Part shown: positions 36,972-52,100 of the stretch, piece by piece
Position numbering within the stretch: position 1 is the stretch's first letter
Layout: every line of letters starts with the position of its first letter
Assembly: GCA_005281725.1 (NCBI GenBank)
Contig: SSBO01000003.1
Location: forward strand, 3,399,824 to 3,463,823
Direction: 5' to 3'
Length of the DNA: 64,000 bases
Source of the DNA: Wuchereria bancrofti
Lineage: Eukaryota > Nematoda > Chromadorea > Rhabditida > Onchocercidae
Translations under genes and position numbers: made by a program
Notes under the pieces: generated by a model
Database searches by the model: none
The model's input: only the letters and a program-made list of their open reading frames with translations
What the model was told of the DNA's origin: nothing

Positions 36972-39900
36972 GTAAACATTTTTATCATTTAAATTAGCAA
37001 TTTAACATAAATAAATTGTTTCTCTTTTACTACTACTTTGCTATTTTCGCCTATCTTTTTTTTTAATGCAGCAGTAACGTTTTTGAGAAAATCCCAATAG
37101 AAATATTTTGTTAGTTGAAAAAAATGAATGAATAAATTAAAATTGTTGTGTTGATAATTGACATAGATTCGATTAAGGTTTACATTTTGGTTTTTACATT
37201 TTTTTTTCTAACAAATTAATTTATTCCTAATTATATAAATTAATTTTATTAGAAACAAAAATGTAAACTGAAATGTTAATGTATTTTTGTATCAATTAAT
37301 TAATGTTTAGAAAAAGAATATTATAGCTATAACAAATACAATATAACTGTAATAGAGTTTTACCTTCGATTGTAAACTAAACGGATAAATGTTAGAACAA
37401 AAGCGCACTGACAATAAATTATTATCCAAATCATTAATTAAAACCTTCAGGAAAAAGAATTTTTTTTTTTGAAAACTTGAATATGAAATTATTAGACTTC
37501 AGAAAAATTTCTTATTCAATTTAAAAAAAGTTAAAATGTTTAATTTTAATTTTAATTATCCATTTCAATAACATCTCTTTTCCAAATTACTTAAATATAT
37601 ATTATTATTTAATCAAAAAAAAAAACTATTATATATGAGATGACAAATGTTATCGATGTTAATGAAGTAAGAAATTTTTATTACTCTAATTAATTATTAA
37701 TTGAAAGGTACTTAAGCAAGAAGTTATCACATATTTTATTTACTTGAATCATAATGATTAGCAAACAGCTTAATGAAAGAATAATGAAACTAATATAAAC
37801 TAGTAATTTGATTGCTAAAAATTTATGCGCAAATGTAAAATAGTCTGTGAATATGTGTGCCTGTATGCTCTTGGAATGCATCAAGAGAGAATCATTTTTA
37901 TCAATAAATTAAAAAAAAAGTACTGATATACTTTTATGAATTTTCAACAGATAAATGTTAGAATGATAAATTTAAGAAAATTTCAACTGATAGATCATCC
38001 ATTCCTTCAATCATTCAAATATAATGCTACTGACTTTGATAACTTTGATATTACTTTGATAGCAGTTAAAAATACTACATGATATATTAAACAACAGGAT
38101 AAAACCATTTTATCCATAAACAAAACCAGTCATTTGGTTTTGCAAAATTTGGCATTTGAATATTTTAAATATATAATCAAATATTATAAATATAAGGTCA
38201 TGCAAAAAAAAAAAAAACGTAGCAATATAGGTGATAAGAAAAAGAATTATGATATTGATAAAGATAAAAGTAATATTTGGAATTTTTCTAATGCTATATT
38301 ATAACAGTTTCATTTCTTTTAAACTGCTTAACTCTTTACTATTATTTAATTACAAAGAATTTGATGATAAATATTTAATATTGATATGATAGTCACAATC
38401 ATAATAACATGAATAATTAATTTATTTCTATGTTTGGCAGAAATCATATTACGTAAGTTTTTTAACAATTAATTAATAAAAAAGGGGCAAAAAGTTAATT
38501 TTGATTATTTTTTTGTTTAAAGTTTTTTATGCAATATTCCATTATGAATATCATTTTTTATCATTTATCATGAAATAATGTTAAACTCTAATTTCTAATT
38601 CCTGATTTTTCATTTTATATTATTACATCTATAATTTCTGAACCAATTCTTGTACCATTATAATGCAAGAAATTAAAATGTAATATAACATTTATCATAA
38701 TGATAAATTAGAATTTTAATTTTTGTAAGTTATTTACGTCTGTGTATTCTAAAATCTTATTTATTTCTTTCCTATTGAAATTTGATCGTTTCTATCTTCG
38801 TTTCTCTCTCTTTCTCTCTCATTCTTTTTTTTGCTTTTACTTAAACTTTTAGAATATGATCATCAACAGATAGCAAACATCTGGTAAGGAAATCTGGATT
38901 GAATTCACATCTTATTACACATCTCTTACTTTATTTTTAATTCAAATCCAGATTTCTTTCTTCTACTTTCTCTGGAAGATTCAATATCTGAACAAGTTTG
39001 ACAGTGCTACTTCATTCATATTTGTATGTTTTCATTTGATGAGAGAAAAAATATAAGCAACAAACTGAGAATAAATTGAATGAAAAAAAAAATAATTTTT
39101 TCACTTTAAATTAAAACTGAGAGGAAGCAAAAAAAAAAAAAGAAAAAAGAAAAAACGATTAATAGAAACTGATCAATTCATTCTCCTTCTCTTCACAACA
39201 TTCATTGACATTTATTTCTAAAGGGATATATCTTGAGTGAGAGTGATGATTAATTTGTCATATTTAGATCAAATGACTTCTAGCAAACATTTATTTGTTC
39301 CATTACTATTATTACTAAAGCTAATAATAATTACAATAATAGTAATAATAATAATAACAATAATAATAATAATAATAGTAATAATAATAATAACAATAAT
39401 AATAGTAATAATAATAATAGTAATATTAGCATTTATCAGCAATAAGAACAACAACAAGAACAAGAAGACCTATTAGCACTGTTGTTACTGTAACAACAAC
39501 AATAACAATGACACAGCAACAACAATAGCAATCCCTACTGACACTATTATTACTGCAACAATAGCAATAACTACAATAATAACAACAACAATATTTACTG
39601 TGCTATTATTACTATGAAAACAGCAACATATAAGTGCTACCTATTGTTGTAAAAAAATGAGCAACATTTGCTAGAGCTATTATTACTTCCACAATAATAA
39701 TAACGTTTATTACTGTATATACTTTTGCTATAACAATAACAATTATTCTTGACTGTTACAATTATTATTATCACTATTAGAGTAAAAACTAGTCTTACTA
39801 GTACCATTATTAAAAAAAAAAAAAACAATTAATGCTGTAGTATTCATTGTTGTTATTTCAAGTATTTTTTTTCTTATTATCTAATAAAATTTCAAGTTTT

Positions 39901-40151
39901 CAAATAATTGTACTTATATAGACTGTAACGACGATATTAAATTCATTCATTTCTAATAAAATGTTATTTAAATAAGTTATATGCTTATGATTAAAAATTA
40001 TACAATTTTATTCCATTTAAAATAATACATTATGTAATATACAATGCTTAATGTATTTTATGTTAGTTATAAATTTAATTCATTCTCCCATATTTTTTCA
40101 TTTATCTCTATTCATTAATTCAATCTTATGATTGTTAAATTGTTATTTGAG
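36972..40151. other. Presumed large 5' intron or spacer before chitin synthase
   Basis: The stretch is AT-rich and contains the long TAA/CAA-type trinucleotide tract. Two tiny exon candidates were seen. One has 12 bases (38441-38452) between TTTGGCAG and GTAAGT. The other, at about 38853-38882, lies between TTTTAG and GTAAGG. Neither gives a complete in-phase chain to the exon at 40152. Confidence 0.4.
39316..39800. repeat. TAA/CAA trinucleotide repeat region
   Basis: From 39316 to about 39430 there is a long impure (TAA)n/(AAT)n run with AAC and AGT interruptions. Looser ACAACA, TATTAC and ATAATA units follow to about 39800. The poly-Ile open frames on both strands across this tract come from the repeat. 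Confidence 0.85.
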
Positions 40152-43100
40152 ATGGGAAAGCCGAAAAGTCGTATTATTGGTTCAATAATTGAGGCAAATA
40201 ATATCTCACGATCTAATACTACTTTCAATAATTTTAATCATTCAAATATGTATAAACGATCACATGGTTTTTCATTACCTATAACCCCGAGTGACTCATA
40301 TACATCAAATGTTCAACCTATTGGAAGTAAAAATTACAAACTAGAAACTTTTTCGTAAGTTTGAAAATTCAATTTTATTCATCATTAAAAATTTTTTTTT
40401 TTGCAAATATTTAAGTTTAAAAATATTTATTTTTTTTTAGCTGGGCAACAGTACCGCGTGGATGGGATGTTTTTCGTTTACTACCACCACCACCGGATAA
40501 TTTGAATCGAGGTAAATTAACTTTTTAACATCAATTTTACTTGAGAATAATAGTTTATATTTAATTAACTCATTACATCATACTTAATTCTACGATTGAG
40601 TATTACAATAGTGTAAAAAAGTGTGAATTCAATTAATATATTCTGCAAAAATTACAATTAATCCATGGACTGAATAGATTAAAGTATGAGTAGCAGTTAT
40701 TTTAGTTATAGTCAATTTTAAAAATTAAATCCATTAAAATGAATTAGAACATTGAAATTACTTTGTTGCAACATTATATGATAAAACTTTGCAACATTGC
40801 ATGATAAAACTTAATTTGATCTAATTTAAGAAAGTTAATTTAATATCTTTAACTGGAATTGCTCATTTAATTAATAGCTAAGAGAACAGTATATTTTATT
40901 TAATTTAGATTCAATAAAAAGTAAATTTATTGAATTCAACTGGTTAGATTTGCTAAAATAAAAAATTGATTCTATATAAATTACACTCCGAATAATTAAT
41001 TTGATTTGAAATAATTCTTTATTAAGCTAAACTAAACTTAACAAAACAAAATTAATGACTTAACTTATACATCCACTTATTTATTCCATTCCTTGTTTAC
41101 TATTCTTTGCAATTAAATAATTTAATTTAAATTAGATTAATCTTTCATATGAATATAAAATTGGAAGAATTTCAGGTTTTTGGTACGATGTGAGTTTGCA
41201 AGTATTAAAAATAACCTGTTTTTGTGTCCTTTTCATTCTAACACTCTTAAGTGCCATCATTTCAAAAGCAACATTTCTACTGATGACCTCAGCAATTGGT
41301 ACCATTAAAATGAATGTGACCATTTGTAATGACAAAATTCCCGGTATGTTACGATGATTCATTCATTACTGTTCAAGAATTGCTAATTTTTACAACAAAA
41401 ATTCGAATAAACTGATAAGTTAAAATGTATTTATCATGCTGTTAGAATGCACAAAGATAAGATCGTGGGATCATTATCAATAATAATAAAAGGATAAGAT
41501 TGTGATTATCAATAAAGATTATTAATCATTATCAATATCAGAAAATAAAATCATGGTTATCAATAAAAATTATTAATCGTTATCAATAAAGATTGAAGAA
41601 TAAGATTATGATATTATTATTAAAATTGATGATATTTAGTATTTTTCTCCTAATCACTGTTATCAGTAATCTTTAAGTAATATTTATAGATTAAAGTAAT
41701 ATAATCATATATGTTATTGATATTGATTTATTAAATGTACTTGAAGAATGAATTAAAAATGACAAATGAATTCTAAGTAAAATTAAAAAAAATGATACAA
41801 GTGAGAGAGGAAAAGGAAGGGAAAGAGAGATCTAACCTTTATGCATCCTTTAATAGTATAAAGTAAGGTGATATATTCTTTTAACATATTATTTCATGCT
41901 TCCATCTTTTCAATATTATTGACTACTAACTAACTAATAAATTTTTTCAAAAAATTTGGAAACTTCAAAGAAAGAAATGATAAATAACAAACAATTTAAT
42001 AATTCAACTGATTAATTAATTAATACATTTCTTTTTTTCCTTCAGTTTGTCATTGTTTGAATTATTTCGGAGTGATAGCTTTTTTTTAATTGTTTAACTT
42101 ATGATGAATCATAGTTGTTAGCTAAACAGTTATTTGCTGAGTGAAATCGGTTAATAGATGATAATTGAAGCAACTCATTTACTTCTTTCTTCGTGCTAAT
42201 TTATAATGAATCAATCAGTTAAATTATAGCTATCTTTTGAACACAGAAATTAAATTTCAAAATTAAATATGGAAAAAAATTTTTTGAAAAAATTTAGATT
42301 CGAAGAATTTGGAATTTCAATTCAGTACAGATCAAATAAGTGATATTAATTAATTAATTTCATTTTACAAGCTAAACTGAAAATTTTAATTCTTGTCACC
42401 TCTTATCTAGTATCTGGTCAGAATCACTTGTGATCTGACGAGTCACTTCTGATCTAGTATCTAGAAATTTGTAAAAACCATTTTCTTTTAGCTGAAATTC
42501 TTAAAATTGTAGAAATATCGGAATTTGAGCTGTCAACAATACATTTTAATTGGTTAAACAAACATACAAATATTTCGTTTTAATTTTTGATGAAATATTC
42601 AAAAAAAAAAAAAAATTTCCAGAAAGTCCTATTAATCAGATGGAAATATTACCAATACACGTTGTAAAATGGATTTGGGCGGTATATATTTCATTATGCA
42701 TACCGGAATTGCAATGTTTCATCGGATCCATTCATCGAGCTTTTTTCCGAAATGTCAAAAAGCCTACATTTGCGCAATTTATTACTGTAAGCACATTTGT
42801 ACATTTGACTTCCAATAATGAAAGAAAAAAAAAACATTGTTTACTTGTAAATTTTAATAATTAAAGAATTGATAAATTCATTTCGTTTATTTTTTCACAG
42901 ATTTTGTTAGTGTGACAAAGAAGCATCAGTTATCATTTAATCACGTATTTGCAACTTTTACCTTATCACCCCTATCACTCACAGTATCAATCTCATTTAT
43001 ATTTTTATTATTAAAAAGGTTTTTGTCGTGGAAACTTTAAATGCTATTGGTGTTGGTATATTAGCATTTAAAATACTGCCTAATTTGGATGCTATTACAG

Positions 43101-46100
43101 GTCAGTTTATTTCAATTCTATCATTTAAAATGAAATGTTAAGTGGCATAGTAAATGTTTTAAATTGAATTTATTTTAACATTATCAGACAAGTAATTTTG
43201 AAAATTTATAGTATAAATTTGAAAATTTTGCGATGTTAAACAAATAAAGACTATTTTAGAGTTTTATCATTAAAATTATATTTTTAATTACTTATAGGAG
43301 CAATGCTTACTAATTTTGCATGCTTTGTGCCTAGCATTTTATTGTTATTAAGTCGTCGACCAAATCGTTTAGCTGTATTACTTATGGCTATTGATGCTCT
43401 TTGTATTATTGTACAAATTATCGCATTATGGACAATTCCAGTGGGAATTTTTATTTTTTTTATATCAAAATGAAAAAAAAACGACGAAATAAAATTTCAA
43501 ACTACAGTATTCAATTTTGAATAATGTGAAAATATTGTATTAATTAATCAAATATCATAGCAAAAACATTGATAGTAAAAACATTGCTGCAACTATCACT
43601 TCATTATCAGTTAATGAATATTTTTTTATAAAAATTTATATGATAACAGATGTTGATAAAGTGTCAGTTAATTTAAATGTATTTTAATCTTATGATGAAG
43701 TGAGTGGGAAGAAAAGTGGAAGAGGGAATTGGTTAGAGTAACAACTAAAAATAAAACTTGAATTTTAATTTCAAAAATTGAAATTGTACAAATTTAACAA
43801 TGACTCTAATACACTGACATGTCATCTGACCTAATGAAAAATGAACAAATCATTCCGGATGCTTCATGTAATACATACCTTTTTTTCCGGAAATAATTTG
43901 AATAAATTCATGTTTATTTCGTTACATTTGTTATCAGTCCAAAAATTATTTATTATCAGATGAATGAATATCATCTTAACCTCAATATTATTTTGTTAAA
44001 TTCATTATCAGATGAATTGATATTTTCTTAGCTTTAAAATTATTTTATTAAGTTTTATCAGAATTTTACTAAACGTTACATAAATGATATCGTTGTCAAT
44101 TATTTCTTTTATTTGTTTTTCATTCGCTATTACAACAGCATTTTTTGCAACACTGAGTTTAAAAAAGCAAATTGTCTTTGAAAATTAACGAAATATTAGA
44201 ATTAATTAATTGATTAATTAATTGCTGAGCTAAATGATTTAATATTGCAGGATTTAAATGTATCACTACAAAAATTCAAAATTATTTTACCATTTTGCTT
44301 GATATTAATATCGCTTGGTTGGTGGCAAAATTTCGTACATATTGAAAGTGCCTTAGCACCAATTCGTGCATTGGCACGATTTGCTGTAACATTAAATGAA
44401 CGACGTTCAAAAACTTACATTTTAATTTCAATTTGGAAATGTATCGTCTATTTGCTTATGGTTTTCTTAGTACTTACCAATAAGTAAGTTAATATTCTTC
44501 TAATTTATATTTTAAATTTCTAAACTATCCCAATAATTCTGGGCCTTATCCGAAATGTATATTTCTTATCGTTTGTTAGGTAATCGATTGACTAGCAAAA
44601 AGAAAAATATTTTAATTTGGTATTGTTATCGACTTGATATCAATTAAGGGTATAGATAAATTTTACAATTAGAAATTGATGAGTAATCAAAAATAATTAG
44701 TCTCAAATTAGAAATGCTAATCTGATTCATCCCAATATCACTAGTCGTACATAAAATAAACTTAATAAAATTTAGTCACTTAATTTAATTTACTCACCGA
44801 TGCTTTTATTTATCAGATGATTATATTTTTATAGTTAATTTAAAACCAATCTTCAATATTGTCTCTTTCTCTTTGTTTTCTTTTCACTCTTTCTCTTACC
44901 CTCTCTGATCTCTTTTATTCATTTAATCTTAATCTTTTATTAGAATTTCTCAGTGATAATTGTTGAAAATTTAAAAATTTTCAGTCTTACATCAAAAGAT
45001 CTCTTCGAAAATGATCCATTCGGAGAAAAACTGCAAACAATAACTGCTCGAAATTTGAATCAAACTCAAATCAATAAATTCTATGAACGTATGAAAATTG
45101 AAATAGCTAAGAATGGTCAGTTAATGCAATAAATTAGAATTTCTTCGATAACATTTGCAATTAATTCGAAATATCAAAAAATAAACTATGAAATAAAAAA
45201 TCAAAAAAAAATCATTTCGAATAATCTTAATTTTAAGTTCATATTTATCAAAGTGAAAATTTATCCTAAACTTATCGATATTAGATAACAAAAATGATTC
45301 AAATATAAAAATTTATGTAAAACTATAATATGTGATTTCTAGATTTTAACAATAACGCTATCTTTTAATATTGAATTCTTATTATCATATTTTATCACCA
45401 AAAATTTATTAAAACAATTAATCAAATAATAATCTTTATTCTTTTAGAGAATGGTGAAATGTCATCTGTAAATGCTTTGAAATTTGCTGGAATGCAAATG
45501 ATGAAACCATCTCTTGTATTGAAAAGTTATCGTAATCGTAATCTAATCAATCAATGGAACAATCATAATTCACAATTTTTTCCTGATCAAAGTCAATCAG
45601 TACAACATAAATCACCTGCCTTATCACCTATCTTATCAACAACAATACAACCTTTTCAACCTCAAAAAATTAATAAATATAACAATGATCACAGTATGAT
45701 ACCTTATTCAACAGCTATTGATAATAATTTTGAATCAAATGAATCATCACAGAATTCATTCAGAGAAGAATTTGAAAAATTCACTAAAAATCGACAGAAA
45801 CGAACAATTGATGATGACGATGAATATGAAATACCACCAAATACTTATAATGTATGAATAATTAAAATATTTTTAAAACATTTTTTAATTTCACTTCACT
45901 ATATCTAATGCTAATTATTTTGCTAATGATAAATGAAATCAAATAATACTAATAAAATTCGTTTGTCAAATATTTATTTATTTAATAAACAAAAAATTCA
46001 ATTAATTAGATGAAACTATTTGATGAGTAAAACTTTTCTACTTTAAAAATATTCAACAGTTTTTTAATATTTATCACTTTAGTTATTCATTAACTCGAAT

Positions 46101-49100
46101 AATACAAAAGAAATAAGTTCTGATCACATTACTGATTAACAAAATCAAAATTGATAATTGATTCTTCTATTCAATTAAATATTATCAAAAATTTAAAATT
46201 TTCCTTTTTTTAATTATAATGGTTAAATTTTTTTTAGATATACGATGATTATGTAGAATTAAATCAGTATACAACTTCATTTGATGCTCTTTGGATTGTT
46301 CTCATTCAAGCTATAGCTGTAATACTTACCTATCACACTTCTAAATTTGCTTGCAAGGTAAAACTTTTAATCCAAATTTCAGATTTTTCTTTTTTTTTCC
46401 ATCATTGAGAAAGAATTTTTACAGTTCAATTGAAATTTTCAATTAAAATTATCAAAATTTTCTAAATGGTTAAGAAATATTTTTCTTTTTTCTTAAATTT
46501 TTTTAAAAATTCACGGAATTAAATTGCAATTCATTAATTTATTTTATTATTATTTTAACAATTTATTCTAGTACTGTTTTAGGTATTTAGTTTTTTTTTG
46601 TTTTAGTAATTTATTTTAATTTTTTCGTTTTTTTTTTTGTTGTTTTGCTATATTAAATGTAGTTTATCCAGAATGTTTATTTGAAGAATTAAAATGTTAA
46701 TCGATAGCAGATTAATTAAGAATTCGACTAAGCTAAAATTTGTGCAATAAATACTATCAGATAAATTTATCCTTCCCAGTTAATTAAATTTCAGGTAATG
46801 CTACAACGAACGTGCTTTGCACTACCTGTGGTACTTAGTGTTCCGGCAACTGTTGCTGTATTATTGGTAATGTGCAGAAAACGATACATCGATCCTTGTC
46901 ATTTAACTAATTTTTTTCCTAAAGTAAATTTTTCCGTACACAGTTTTTCTTTTTTTTTTTTTTTGATAAAAAACATTTTTTCAATGAAATTTCATTTTTA
47001 CTGTCAGTGAATTTTTTTAGTTAAATTCAATGAATGATAAATGCTGAAAAATTTTTTGTTTCATTTCGTTAAACTTTCGTTTTTCGAAATGTTTTCAAAT
47101 TCATACTTAGTTGTAATATTTTAAATAATTTAGTTTAAATCTTTAACTTTCTATACAAGCTTAATTTTCATATTTATATTAAAATTGAATTCATTTTTTA
47201 TACTAATTTAAAAATTTTCGTATTTGTGTTAAAAATTAATATAATTGATTCGATATTACTTTTTAGGAATTATTCTGGCGTTGTAATACTGCAAAAAATT
47301 TATTAGAATTTTTCCTCTTGCCATTGACACAAATTTGGTTTGCTATTTTAATGGTACAATTATGGATAACATTGCATCTTTGGAGGCCACGTCACGAAAG
47401 ACTTGCTAAAACTGCCAAGTAAAAATTTTAATAAATTCAAAATTAAATTTTTTTAATAAAAAAACAATAATTAGTGATTGCTTCATTAATATAACGCTTA
47501 ATTTTCTTTTCCATAAAAAAAATAAGTTCCAAAGAAAAAACAAAAATTTACAGTAAACATGGAAAAAAAATTTTGAAATGCACTTCAAATAAACCAAGCG
47601 AAAAAATATTTGCGAAGATTTTAAAAGAATTAAATTTAAAACTTTCAGAAATTTTACCTAACCATTGCTTTTTAAAGACTATTCATTCTACCCTACAACA
47701 GTGCTCTATTCACGGATCAGTGTTTGGCATTAAATCGAAGATGTGATGATAAAACAAAAATTCGAACTGAGGTCATAGTTCAATGAAGCGCTATCCTTTT
47801 TTCTTCTAGAATATGTTATCATTAGAAAAAGAAATGATAAAAATTGAAAAGTCTATTCTGAAAGTCTAAATTTCACAATTTTTCACTTTTTCAGGATTTG
47901 GATTTCGATACAGAAGACTTTTCAACACGTAATATAAATTCTGGATTAACGTATATAAAACCTACTGCTTCATCACTATCAAGTGATTCGGCGAGTAAAG
48001 TAATCGAAACAGCCATGATAAAGTTTGTTAAACTATTGATTAGTCCAAAAAAGACAATTATCTATTAAAAAAACCAAAAAGCATCATTAATTAATTGGGA
48101 AACTGATTACTTACGGAAAATATTGGAACTGATTATTTACGAAAAAAACCACTGATTAGTCAAAATTACTCAAACATTTGAAAATTGTTTAGTAATTAAT
48201 TCGTAAAATGTTTCCTTCTCTCTGTTTTTTTCTGCTAAAATTTCGAAATTTCGATTTTTTAAATTTCAATGTATAAAAAATCTCTCAGATCTTAATTTTT
48301 GGCAATTATTGAAGATAAGGGTGAAAAATTTTGTTTATGTGAAATTTTTAATTTATAAAAGTTACCATTTTCCTATTAAAAATTTGCATTATTTATGTAA
48401 CACATTATACTTTTACTTAATTATTTATTTGATTATCACTTAATTATCACAAATTATCAATCTATTGTTATTGCATTGATTAAGTTGCATTCTTAAGGGA
48501 AATGGCATCGTCTGCAGATGCAGTGACAAAAATTTACGTTTGTGCAACAATGTGGCATGAAACTGCACTCGAGATGACTTGCATGCTGAAAAGTATCTTT
48601 CGTCTTGATGAGGACCAATGCGCCCGACGAAATGCTCAAAAATATCTTAAAGTATTAATTTCATATAAAAATTTTTTGGAAAAATAAAATTTTGTTTTAA
48701 TTTTAATATTATTTGATTCTATGATAAAATTTTAATTCTTATTTTAAAAGAAAAAAGAAAACAAAATAATTTTTCTTTTTGCTTTTTTTTAAAGATTATC
48801 GATCCAGATTACTATGAATTCGAAGCGCATATATTTTTTGATGATGCTTTTGAAATAAACGAATATGGTGAACCTGTAATTAATAAATTTGTTCAACAAT
48901 TAATTGAAAAAATTGATGAGGCAGCCAGGTTTTATTAAAATAATTTATTAGTTGAATTTACAATGTGTCATAATTACTTCCGTTTTCCTTTTTTTTGGTA
49001 AAAATCAAAAACTAAATTTAAAAAATTAAAAGAAATAAATAGATTAATTTTTGGATGATAAAGATTTGCTGGTGAAATAAATTTTAGTGCCTTACATCAA

Positions 49101-52100
49101 ACGCAAATGAAACTTAAAGCACCGAAAAAAATTTCAACTCCATATGGTGGTCGATTGAGTTTTATTATGCCTGGCAAGAATAGATTAATGATACATTTAA
49201 AAGATAAACAAAAGATTCGCGTCCGAAAACGTTGGAGTCAGGTAATTTTGTACTTTTAATTTCTTCAATTTTTAAAAAAAAATTTACACTATAATTAATC
49301 GCTAATTAGTAAACAAATTTAAATAAATTAACCAGTTGGTTTATAAAAATATCATTCTTTAAATTATTTAAAATTTATCATTTAGGTGATGTACTTGTAC
49401 TATTTGTTGGGTTATCAATTAATGATGAAAGTGGATGATGAAATGAGGAAAGAAATAATCTCAGAGAATACTTTCATTCTAACCTTAGATGGTGATGTGG
49501 ACTTTTCGCCTCAATGTGTTCATTTACTTATCGATTTGATGAAGAAAGATCGACGTCTTGGAGCAGCGTGCGGTCGAATACATCCACGTGGAACTGGTAA
49601 TGGTTGCAGATGAAAAAAGCTCTTGAGAATACTGAAATTTCAAAGTAATTTGAAAAATTTCTTTTCTTGAGATAGAGAGAAATGAAGTTTAAATGGATAA
49701 TAATTTTAAAAAAATTTGCAATACATTTTTTGATTTAGTTTTTTTATCTTTTTTTGTTTTTTGCAATTTTAAAAGAATAATTTATTTTAGGTTTAATGAT
49801 ATGGTATCAAAAATTTGAATATGCAATTGGTCATTGGTTGCAAAAAGCAACTGAACATATGATTGGTTGTGTACTTTGCTCACCTGGATGTTTCTCATTA
49901 TTTCGATCATTGGCATTAATGGATGATAATGTTACTAGACGATACGCATCTAAGGTTCTGCTATTTTATTTTATTTTTTTCTTTAAAATTTCTAAAACAA
50001 TGATATATTGCTAGCAGTAAGTAATCAATTTTCTTTTTAAAATTTCACAACTGAGTTATTAATTTACTGTAAGGATAAAATCATTTTTGTTTTTAATCAT
50101 TCGCTTGCAAGTTATTTTACAATAGTTTCAAATCATCAATCCTCAAAAATCTTACCTTTTTCCTTTTTTTTTTTGTTTTAGGCCGAAAATCCAGTTGATT
50201 TTATTCAATATGATCAAGGTGAAGATCGCTGGTTATGTACTTTACTTCTACAACGAGGTTATCGGTATATTTTGTTACTAATTTATAGTTTTATTATAAT
50301 TTGCTAACACTTCCTATCAGTCCAATTATCTGATAAGAAATGAAAAAATGTTTGATTTATATTTTCACACCTTTTTGTCTATATTTTTGCACAACAAATT
50401 ATTTCATTCTAATGGTTTATATTATTCTTCTCAATAGTTTATTAAATTGAAAATTTACAAATTAAGTTTTGTAAAGAAGCAAAAAAAAAATAATAAATTC
50501 TCTATATAAAAATTGATTTTAAATTGAAAATTTAAATCAAATTTCGAGAAGCAAAAAAAAACTTTTTTAAACATTCTTCATATAGGGTTGAATATTGTGC
50601 AGCATCAGACGCATTAACTTATGCGCCAGAAGGTTTCAATGAATTTTTCAATCAGCGCCGTCGTTGGATACCATCGACATTGGCAAATATTATTGATCTG
50701 TTGCAAGATTACAAGAATGTTATCAATGTGAATGAATCAATTTCCATTTGGTAATAATTTAATATTTTATAAGAAAAGGAAAATTTTACTTCGAGAAAAA
50801 AATTAGCAATTTTTTAAAGTTTAGTTTTTTTTAAAAAAAGTTTTACAATATTGGTATGCTTTTTTTAATTGTAAATAGTAGGTTAAATTGTTATGAATAG
50901 TTTCAATTTTTTTTAGCATCAGCTACTAATATTTATTTTAATTTAAATCTTAATCAATTTCAAAAAATCCTTTTTTTTTCTATTTAATAATATTACTTAA
51001 ATTTTTCTCTCTTTCTCTTTTCATTCAAAAACTTATGTATCTTTTAGGATAATTATTTATCTATTATTTTATAGTTAATCATACGATAAAAATGCTTGTT
51101 AATAGTTTGTTTTTTTCACATAAATTAGATTGAGAATATTATTTTAGGTATATATTATATCAATGCATAATGCTAACCTCATCAATTCTTGGCCCTGGGA
51201 CAATTTTTTTGATGGTTGTTGGTGCCTTATCCATATCATTTAATATTGATACCTCATTATCATTATTTATTGTTACTTTACCAGTTGCATCATTTTGTTT
51301 TATGTGCTTTATAAGTGATTCAGAGAAACAGGTATATGTGATTATTAATTTCTTCTTTTTGATCCATTCATTTAAATTAATCAATAAAATGTTTGCCTAA
51401 AGAAAAAAACGAAATAAACATTCTGCTACTGTTTTTTTTAAAAAAGTTATTTAGTAATAAAATGCTATTATTACCAATTTTCACATCAATTTTATACATA
51501 GAATCAAAGCTTTTTGTTTAAGATTTTTTTAAATCTTAAAAAATAAAAAGTTAAAATTAAATTCTTTCCTCTACGAATCCAAAACCTTGCATAATTAATT
51601 TAATTAGTCTGACAATTCAATTAATACGCTTATTTGTTTATTTTCACTTTTAAGCTTATTTCGTTTCTTCAGTTAATGGCAGCGCAAATTATCGGTGCAC
51701 TATTTGCTATGCTAATGACTGCTGTAATTGTTGGAACAGTGATACAAATGCAAAAAGATGGTATCATGTCACCACATTCGATATTTTTACTCTTTGTTAT
51801 TGGAAGGTATTTTAATTTTATTAAATTTTAGTGTTCTCAAATTTAACTCAAAGTTACAGTAAATTGTTTACGAAAGTTTGTCTAAATTCTAAAAAATCAC
51901 AAGAAATCTTCGAAAAAAAAAATTCTTTACTTTAGTTTCTTCACCGCTGCTATATTACATCCATTAGAATTTACGTGTATAACACCGGGAATTCTATATT
52001 TCCTGGCAATACCATGCATGTATATGTTACTTCCAATCTATAGCTTATGTAATTTGAATAATATTGCTTGGGGAACACGAGAAAATCCAAAAGGTTAAAG

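Noticed and set aside
39237..39476. Poly-Ile open frames on both strands
   Set aside because: They are produced by the TAA-type trinucleotide repeat.
35814..39800. Regularly spaced repeats that could suggest a CRISPR array
   Set aside because: These are simple microsatellites without repeat-spacer structure, in a eukaryotic genome.
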